Positions 5,645-10,523 of a DNA stretch of 10,523 nt are shown one piece after another; positions within the stretch are counted from its first letter, which is position 1; each line of letters begins with the position of its first letter. The notes below the pieces were generated by a model. The model was not told the origin of the DNA, did not search any database, and was given only the letters and a program-made list of their open reading frames with translations. Location: positions 1-10,523 of the forward strand of contig JADFHH010000024.1 of the NCBI GenBank assembly GCA_022567275.1, in the 5' to 3' direction. This DNA comes from Pseudomonadota bacterium. Lineage in GTDB: Bacteria > Pseudomonadota > Alphaproteobacteria > Rhizobiales > Methyloligellaceae. The translations under genes were made by a program, and so were the position numbers.

Positions 5645-6781
5645 ATGAGCGATGCAAGCGAAGAAAATATCCAGGCTGAGCTGCCGGAACCCGACCGGCT
5701 TGAAGGGTTCGCCCACCCCAGAAAGACGCTGGATTTTGTTGGCCATGCTTCTGCCGAACAGGCGTTGCTGAAGGCCTACACGTCCGGGCGCTTGCATCAC
5801 GCATGGCTTCTTAGTGGACCTGAAGGCGCCGGCAAGGCGACGCTGGCCTATCGCTTTGCCAGGTTTCTGCTGGCGCGGGAGGGCGACGGTGATGATGAAG
5901 CGGCGGACAGTCTTGTCATAGCGCCTGACAATCGCGTCACGGCGCTGGTCGGCGCGCTGGCGCATCCCAATTTGCTGGTGCTGCGCCGCCCCTGGCTCGC
6001 GGACAAAAAACGCCTGGCCACGGCGATTACAGTCGGCGAAGTGCGCCGGTTGCGGCGGTTTTTCGGACATACCGCCGGGGCAGGGCAGTGGCGCGCCGTC
6101 ATCATCGACCGGGCGGAGGAAATGAATGCGTCCGCCGCCAATGCGCTGTTGAAGAATCTGGAAGAACCACCGGCCAATTGCGTCTTTCTGCTGGTGTGTT
6201 GCGCACCGGGCCGCCTGCCTGTCACCATTCGCTCACGTTGCAGAATACTGAAATTCGCCCCGCTTGAGGCGCAAGAACTGGAGACGGCCATCGCGGCGGC
6301 TTATCGCGCCGCGGGGCGGGAGCCCCCGCTGAGCGAACGCGTGCGCGCCTGTGTGCCGCTCGCCAATGGCAGTGTTGGCCGTGCGCTGCGACTGCTCGAG
6401 AGTGGCGGCAGTGCATTGTATGACCGGCTGATCCGCTTGATGGCGCGGCTTCCGGAGTTGGACCATGAGGCTGTTCACGCGCTGGCCGATGAGCTTTCTG
6501 TGCAACGCGCCAATGAGGCCTATGAATTGTTCTTTGAGCTTGTAAGTGAAGCGCTTGTGCGCATCGCCGGTCACGCCGCGACAGGCGCGGGGGCGGTGGG
6601 GGCCGAAGCAAAGTTGGCGCAACGCTTGCGTGACACGCACGCTCTTGCGCAATGGGCGCTGCTATGGGAAACAATCCAGCGCGCGAAGGCGGAAGCCGAT
6701 GCGCTCAATCTCGACCGGAAAAACCTGGTCCTGACGACATTTTTCAGGCTGGAAGAAACCGCGCGTGAGGTCTTTGCTTGA
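5645..6781 (+). CDS. holB: DNA polymerase III subunit delta-prime (clamp loader)
   Basis: A 378-residue AAA+ protein of the clamp-loader complex that, with tau/gamma and delta, loads the sliding beta clamp at primed sites. The Walker A motif is GPEGAGKAT (58-66), Walker B is VIIDRAEEM (152-160), and the NALLKNLEEPP segment is at 166-176. The SRC motif at 197-199 carries the trans-acting arginine finger (Arg198) of this family. The four-cysteine zinc module of E. coli delta-prime, which would follow Walker A, is absent; there is no Cys between residues 67 and 178. I recall the same in other alphaproteobacterial delta-prime proteins. About 20 extra residues precede the first helix. The gene starts 4 nt after tmk without an obvious ribosome binding site, which suggests coupling. 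The C-terminal third (about 240-378) is the helical collar domain. Confidence 0.93.
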   Translation: MSDASEENIQAELPEPDRLEGFAHPRKTLDFVGHASAEQALLKAYTSGRLHHAWLLSGPEGAGKATLAYRFARFLLAREGDGDDEAADSLVIAPDNRVTALVGALAHPNLLVLRRPWLADKKRLATAITVGEVRRLRRFFGHTAGAGQWRAVIIDRAEEMNASAANALLKNLEEPPANCVFLLVCCAPGRLPVTIRSRCRILKFAPLEAQELETAIAAAYRAAGREPPLSERVRACVPLANGSVGRALRLLESGGSALYDRLIRLMARLPELDHEAVHALADELSVQRANEAYELFFELVSEALVRIAGHAATGAGAVGAEAKLAQRLRDTHALAQWALLWETIQRAKAEADALNLDRKNLVLTTFFRLEETAREVFA

Positions 6782-6845
6782 GACCTTTTGCTCGCGTACA
6801 TGGCCGAGCCGTCGCGGTGGACCTGACAGGCGCATAAAAAAACCC

Positions 6846-8405
6846 ATGGGCGAAAAACGCGCCTTCTACATCACCACCGCGATTTCCTATCCCAACGGCG
6901 CGCCGCATATCGGCCATGCCTATGAGGCCATAGCGACCGACGCGCTGGCGCGCTTCAAGCGGCTCGACGGGTACAAGGTTCACTTCCTCACCGGCACCGA
7001 TGAATATGGCAGCAAAATGCTGCAAACCGCCACTGCGCAAGGCATTTCGGCCGCTGAACTCGCGAATCGCAATACGCCGCGTTTTCAGGAGATGGTGAAG
7101 GCGCTCAACTGCTCCAATGACGATTTTATCCGCACCAGTGAGCCGCGCCACCACAAATCATGCCAGGAAATCTGGCGGCGCATGGAGGCCAATGGCGATA
7201 TTTATCTCGGCGCTTATGCGGGCTGGTATTCGGTGCGCGACGAGGCCTATTACGATGAAAGCGAGCTGACCGCCAACGGCGATGGGGGGAAGCTTTCTCC
7301 GCAAGGCTCGCCGGTGGAATGGGTCGAGGAAGAGAGCTATTTCTTCAAGCTGAGCGCCTATCAGGACAGATTGCTGGCGCATTATAAGGAACACCCGGAT
7401 TTCATCGGTCCCGACGGGCGGCGCAATGAAGTGATCTCTTTCGTCAAGGGCGGACTAAAAGATTTATCCGTGTCGCGCACCACGTTCGACTGGGGTGTCC
7501 CCGTGCCGGGGGACGAGCGCCATGTCATGTATGTGTGGGTGGACGCGCTCACCAATTACATTACCGGCGCCGGCTTTCCCGATGAGGATTCAGAGAATTT
7601 CAAAACCTTCTGGCCGGCCGATGTGCATATCATCGGCAAGGACATAATCCGCTTTCACGCGGTCTACTGGCCGGCATTCCTGATGTCGGCCGGCATCGCC
7701 CCCCCCAAACGCGTGTTCGCGCACGGCTTTTTGTTCAACCGCGGCGAGAAAATGTCGAAATCGGTCGGCAATGTCATCGATCCCTTCGCGCTGGCGCAAC
7801 ATTATGGCGTCGATCAAATGCGCTATTTCTTCCTGCGCGAGGTGCCCTTCGGGCGCGATGGAAATTACAGCCATGAGGCCATCGTCAATCGCATCAATGC
7901 GGACCTGGCGAACGATTTTGGCAATCTGGCGCAGCGCTCGCTCTCCATGATCGCCAGGAATAGCGATGGAAAGGTGCCCGACCCTGGAACTTTTACCAGC
8001 GATGACAAAGCTTTGCTCGGTGCGGCTGACAAAATGGTCGATACCGCACGCCAGGCAATGGATGAACAGGCGATCCATCGCGCGCTTGAAGCCGTGTGGT
8101 CGGTCGTCGCCAGCGCTAACCGCTATTTCGCCAAGGCTGAACCATGGGCGCTGAAGAACAGCGATCCTGAACGCATGGCAACGGTGCTGTATGTGACAGC
8201 CGATACGGTTCGCCAGATCGCGATACTGGCGCAGGCCATCATGCCGGATGCTTGCGCCAGGATGCTGGATCAACTCTCTGTCCCGCAAGACGCCCGCGAT
8301 TTTGCTAAATTAGGCGAGGCGGGCCGGTTGAAGCCCGGCACGAGCCTGCCTAAACCGGAGCCGGTGTTCCCGCGCTATGTGGACACGCAAGAGAGTTCGT
8401 CCTGA
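6846..8405 (+). CDS. metG: Methionyl-tRNA synthetase
   Basis: A 519-residue class I aminoacyl-tRNA synthetase that charges tRNA-Met with methionine, using ATP. The Rossmann fold begins RAFYITTAISYPNGAPHIGHAY, with the HIGH signature at residues 21-24, and the KMSKS loop is exact at 302-306 (codons 7749-7763). The connective insert (about 115-170) has GWYSVRDEAYYDESEL in place of the cysteine knuckles of zinc-binding MetG proteins, so it is a zinc-free form. No C-terminal EMAP-II-like tRNA-binding domain is present; the protein ends soon after the anticodon-binding helical domain. The frame is open back to 6765 inside holB, but homology starts at ATG 6846, and no other start codon lies between the holB stop and it. 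A Shine-Dalgarno match is weak. tatD overlaps its stop by 1 nt. Confidence 0.96.
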   Translation: MGEKRAFYITTAISYPNGAPHIGHAYEAIATDALARFKRLDGYKVHFLTGTDEYGSKMLQTATAQGISAAELANRNTPRFQEMVKALNCSNDDFIRTSEPRHHKSCQEIWRRMEANGDIYLGAYAGWYSVRDEAYYDESELTANGDGGKLSPQGSPVEWVEEESYFFKLSAYQDRLLAHYKEHPDFIGPDGRRNEVISFVKGGLKDLSVSRTTFDWGVPVPGDERHVMYVWVDALTNYITGAGFPDEDSENFKTFWPADVHIIGKDIIRFHAVYWPAFLMSAGIAPPKRVFAHGFLFNRGEKMSKSVGNVIDPFALAQHYGVDQMRYFFLREVPFGRDGNYSHEAIVNRINADLANDFGNLAQRSLSMIARNSDGKVPDPGTFTSDDKALLGAADKMVDTARQAMDEQAIHRALEAVWSVVASANRYFAKAEPWALKNSDPERMATVLYVTADTVRQIAILAQAIMPDACARMLDQLSVPQDARDFAKLGEAGRLKPGTSLPKPEPVFPRYVDTQESSS

Positions 8406-9202
8406 TGCTGGTCGACAGCCATTGCCATCTGGATTTCCCCCATCTTTCAGATCAGCTCGATGACGTGCTGACGCGCGCGAAAGAGGCCGGCATCGCCACG
8501 CTCGTCACCATCTGTACGCGGGTGCGAAAATTCGAGCAGGTGCACGCCATTGCGCTCGCCCATGACAATGTTTTCTGTTCGGTGGGAACCCATCCCCATA
8601 ACGCCGATGAGGAGCGCGATATTCCGCTGGACGATATACTTACTCTTGCGAAACTTCCCAAAGTGGTGGCGATCGGCGAAGCGGGGCTGGACTATCACTA
8701 TGACAATGCCCCGCGCGCCGATCAGGAAAAGGGATTTCGCACCCAAATCGCCGCCGCGCGCGAAACCGGCCTGCCGCTCGTCATCCATAGCCGCGACGCG
8801 GATGAGGACACCGCTCATATCCTCGAAGAGGAAATGGCCAAAGGCCATTTTACGGCGGTGCTGCATTGTTTCACCGCCGGGGCGGGGCTGGCTGCGCGAG
8901 GGCTGGAGCTAGGCCTCTATGTGTCTTTCTCCGGTGTGCTGACATTCAGGAAAGCGGATACGCTACGCGAGATCGCGGCAACTGTCCCCTTGGACCGGCT
9001 GCTGGTTGAAACCGACGCGCCCTATCTTTCCCCCGAGCCAAAACGGGGGAAAAAGAACGAGCCAGCTCATGTGGTTCACACGGCGGCCAAACTGGCCGAG
9101 GTCAAAGGCGTCAGCGATAAGCAAATCGCGCAGGCCACAACGGAGAATTTCCACCGTCTGTTTTCCACAGTGCCAGCCCCGGCAGGCGCCGCCGCGCAAT
9201 GA
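8405..9202 (+). CDS. tatD: TatD family metal-dependent DNase/hydrolase
   Basis: A 265-residue TIM-barrel hydrolase of the TatD/YcfH family. Metal ligands are all visible: DSHCHLDF (His6 and His8), GEAGLDYHY (Glu92), VIHSRDADED (His128), LHCFTAG (His154) and VETDAPYLSP (Asp204). E. coli TatD is a magnesium-dependent 3'-5' exonuclease linked to DNA repair; for the many paralogues, including those next to metG, the true substrate is less clear. The ATG overlaps the metG stop by 1 nt, and the stop overlaps the next start in an ATGA, so the three genes are translationally coupled. The metG-tatD-MBL order is widely conserved in Alphaproteobacteria. Symbol is by family; ycfH would be the better E. 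coli counterpart if the metG-linked form is orthologous. Confidence 0.92.
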   Translation: MLVDSHCHLDFPHLSDQLDDVLTRAKEAGIATLVTICTRVRKFEQVHAIALAHDNVFCSVGTHPHNADEERDIPLDDILTLAKLPKVVAIGEAGLDYHYDNAPRADQEKGFRTQIAAARETGLPLVIHSRDADEDTAHILEEEMAKGHFTAVLHCFTAGAGLAARGLELGLYVSFSGVLTFRKADTLREIAATVPLDRLLVETDAPYLSPEPKRGKKNEPAHVVHTAAKLAEVKGVSDKQIAQATTENFHRLFSTVPAPAGAAAQ

Positions 9203-9999
9203 CGTTGAAGCTCACCATTCTGGGCTGCGGCACCTCGGGCGGCGTGCCGCGCATCGGCGGAGACTGGGGCAATTGCGACCCCGCGAATCCGAAGAACCGG
9301 CGTTTGCGCTGTTCCATGCTGGTCGAGCGTACCGGGCCTGATGGCAAGACCACACTTTTGGTGGACACCTCTCCCGATGCGCGCCAGCAAATGCTTGACG
9401 CCAAGGTCTCCTGGCTCGATGGCGTGCTCTACACCCACGATCATGCCGACCACACCCACGGCATCGACGATTTACGCGTCGTGGCGATCAATGGCCGCGC
9501 ACGGGTCGATGTCTATTGCGATGCCCATACGGGAGGCGTTCTTGAGCAAAGATTTGGCTATTGCTTCGAGACGCTAGCTGGCACTGCGTACCGTCCTATC
9601 TTGAATAAACACACCATCAAACCTGGGCAACGATTTGAAATAACGGGAAAAGGTGGCACGGTAAAAGTGCTGCCCTATCATCAGATTCACGGCGAAATCA
9701 TGTGTGTTGGCTACCGTTTCGGAGATATCGCCTATTCCTGCGATATCAACGGGCTGCCGGAAGAGAGTTACAAATATCTCGAAAATCTGGATGTGTGGAT
9801 CGTCGATGCCTTGCGCTACACCCCCCATCCGAGCCATTTCAGCCTTGAAGAAACGCTGGAGGCCATCGCCCGGGTGCGCCCCAAAAGAGCCATTTTGACC
9901 CACATGCATACAGATCTCGACTACGGCACGCTTCTGCGCGAGCTGCCTGATGGCGTCGAGCCGGCCTATGACGGCATGGTGCTGGAAACGGGTTGCTAA
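9199..9999 (+). CDS. MBL-fold metallo-hydrolase, PhnP/RNase Z-like
   Basis: A 266-residue metallo-beta-lactamase-fold hydrolase. It opens with LTILGCGTSGGVPRIG (5-20), typical of PhnP-like and RNase Z-like phosphodiesterases. The dinuclear metal site motif is THDHADHTHG (79-88), giving His80, His82, Asp84 and His85. Further likely ligands are His161 or His164 (PYHQIHG), Asp182 (YSCDING) and His235 (LTHMHTDLDY). PhnP cleaves cyclic ribose phosphates in phosphonate use, but no phn genes are nearby, so the substrate here is open; a cyclic nucleotide or RNA-like phosphodiester is plausible. The start overlaps the tatD stop by 4 nt (ATGA). It is the last gene of the operon and its stop is 3 bp from that of the convergent dehydrogenase gene. 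Confidence 0.9.
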   Translation: MTLKLTILGCGTSGGVPRIGGDWGNCDPANPKNRRLRCSMLVERTGPDGKTTLLVDTSPDARQQMLDAKVSWLDGVLYTHDHADHTHGIDDLRVVAINGRARVDVYCDAHTGGVLEQRFGYCFETLAGTAYRPILNKHTIKPGQRFEITGKGGTVKVLPYHQIHGEIMCVGYRFGDIAYSCDINGLPEESYKYLENLDVWIVDALRYTPHPSHFSLEETLEAIARVRPKRAILTHMHTDLDYGTLLRELPDGVEPAYDGMVLETGC

Positions 10000-10002
10000 A
10001 TT

Positions 10003-10523
10003 TCACGCGCTGAACGTGATGAGCTTGCCATTGTCCGTGCAAGATGGCAGCGCCAGTTGCACGAATGTTTCCGCCAGCTCTTCGGGTTTGGGCAGCGTGG
10101 CGGGGTCTTCGCCGGGCATGGCTTTGGCGCGCATGGCCGTCGCCACCGGGCCCGGATTGATCAGATTGGCCCGCACATTCGTATCGCTCAACTCACCCGC
10201 ATAGGTTTTCACCAGCGCTTCGAGCGCCGCCTTCGACACCGAATATGGCCCCCAATAGGCCCGGCAAAATTGTGCCGCGCCCGATGTGACGAATATCGCG
10301 CGCCCGGCGTCGGATTTGCGCAACAGCGGGTCGAGGGTGCGGATCAACCGCCAATTGGCGCTCAAATTGACATCCAGCACCTCATTCCAGTCTTTCTCAG
10401 AAATATGCCCGAGCGGCGAGAGCGGCCCCAGAACCCCGGCAATGCAGGCCATTATATCGAGCCGTTCAAAGCGTTGCAGGATGGTCGGTCCGAGCGCGTC
10501 GATCTTGTCGCCCTGTCTCAGAT
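10003..10523 (-). CDS. Short-chain dehydrogenase/reductase (SDR), C-terminal part
   Basis: The visible 172 residues continue to the right edge without a start, so the N-terminal cofactor-binding TGxxxGxG segment is outside the window. An ATG at 10450-10452 lies inside the domain (before the NAG-type motif) and is not the start. Numbered from that Met, the protein shows Asn29 (VLDVNLSANW), Ser57 (FVTSGAA), and Tyr70 with Lys74 (YSVSK), the catalytic Asn-Ser-Tyr-Lys set of classical SDRs, followed by NLINPGPVATAMRAKAMPGED. The structural NAG motif reads IAG here, with Ile encoded at 10441-10443. The family reduces or oxidises carbonyl/alcohol groups with NAD(P); the substrate cannot be told. 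The C-terminus (SCTDNGKLITFSA) is normal for the YciK-like subgroup common in Alphaproteobacteria. Confidence 0.9.
   Translation of the reverse strand, partial: LRQGDKIDALGPTILQRFERLDIMACIAGVLGPLSPLGHISEKDWNEVLDVNLSANWRLIRTLDPLLRKSDAGRAIFVTSGAAQFCRAYWGPYSVSKAALEALVKTYAGELSDTNVRANLINPGPVATAMRAKAMPGEDPATLPKPEELAETFVQLALPSCTDNGKLITFSA

Noticed and set aside
6765..6845. N-terminal extension of MetG by 27 residues starting inside holB
   Set aside because: The extension is Arg/Pro/Ser-rich with no likeness to MetG; the family begins a few residues before the HIGH region, matching ATG 6846.
1..10523. Prophage, insertion sequence, toxin-antitoxin or defence system
   Set aside because: Every long stretch is accounted for by recognised metabolic or housekeeping genes; no transposase, integrase, phage or small paired toxin gene was found on either strand.

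Overview
The window is a GC-rich stretch of bacterial chromosome, most likely from an alphaproteobacterium. I infer this from gene order (an RlpA-type lipoprotein, a DacA-type carboxypeptidase, tmk, holB, metG, tatD and an MBL hydrolase in a row), which I know from Rhizobiales and related orders, and from the zinc-cysteine-free MetG and delta-prime sequences, which look like those lineages. I cannot name a genus.

Region 1 (1-2344, plus strand) is a tight catabolic-looking cluster. It holds the C-terminal end of a class V alanine/serine-glyoxylate aminotransferase, a crotonase-fold enzyme that lacks both glutamates of true enoyl-CoA hydratases, and a class III (CaiB/Frc-type) CoA-transferase. 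Gaps of 1 and 3 nt suggest one transcript. The substrate cannot be read from the sequence.

Region 2 (2345-3819) holds an RlpA-like septal lipoprotein with a SPOR domain, then a 326-bp non-coding stretch full of short palindromes. Two exact copies of a 23-bp sequence lie 150 bp apart and bracket a pair of mirrored hairpins. The two hairpin arms differ by paired, compensating changes. This looks like a cluster of REP/BIME-type repeats, and it is the most unusual non-coding structure here.

Region 3 (3820-9999, plus strand) is a housekeeping operon: D-Ala-D-Ala carboxypeptidase (cell wall), thymidylate kinase (dTTP supply), DNA polymerase III delta-prime (clamp loader), methionyl-tRNA synthetase, a TatD-family nuclease and a PhnP/RNase Z-like metallo-beta-lactamase-fold hydrolase. 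Gene junctions are 12 nt, 4 nt, 64 nt, a 1-nt overlap and a 4-nt overlap. A possible promoter lies just upstream of the carboxypeptidase.

Region 4 (10003-10523, minus strand) is the C-terminal part of a short-chain dehydrogenase/reductase. It converges on the MBL gene with only 3 bp between stop codons and runs off the window edge. I found no mobile element genes, CRISPR array, tRNA, rRNA or convincing undescribed system. Apart from the repeat cluster and two enzymes with altered key residues, the window is ordinary core genome.
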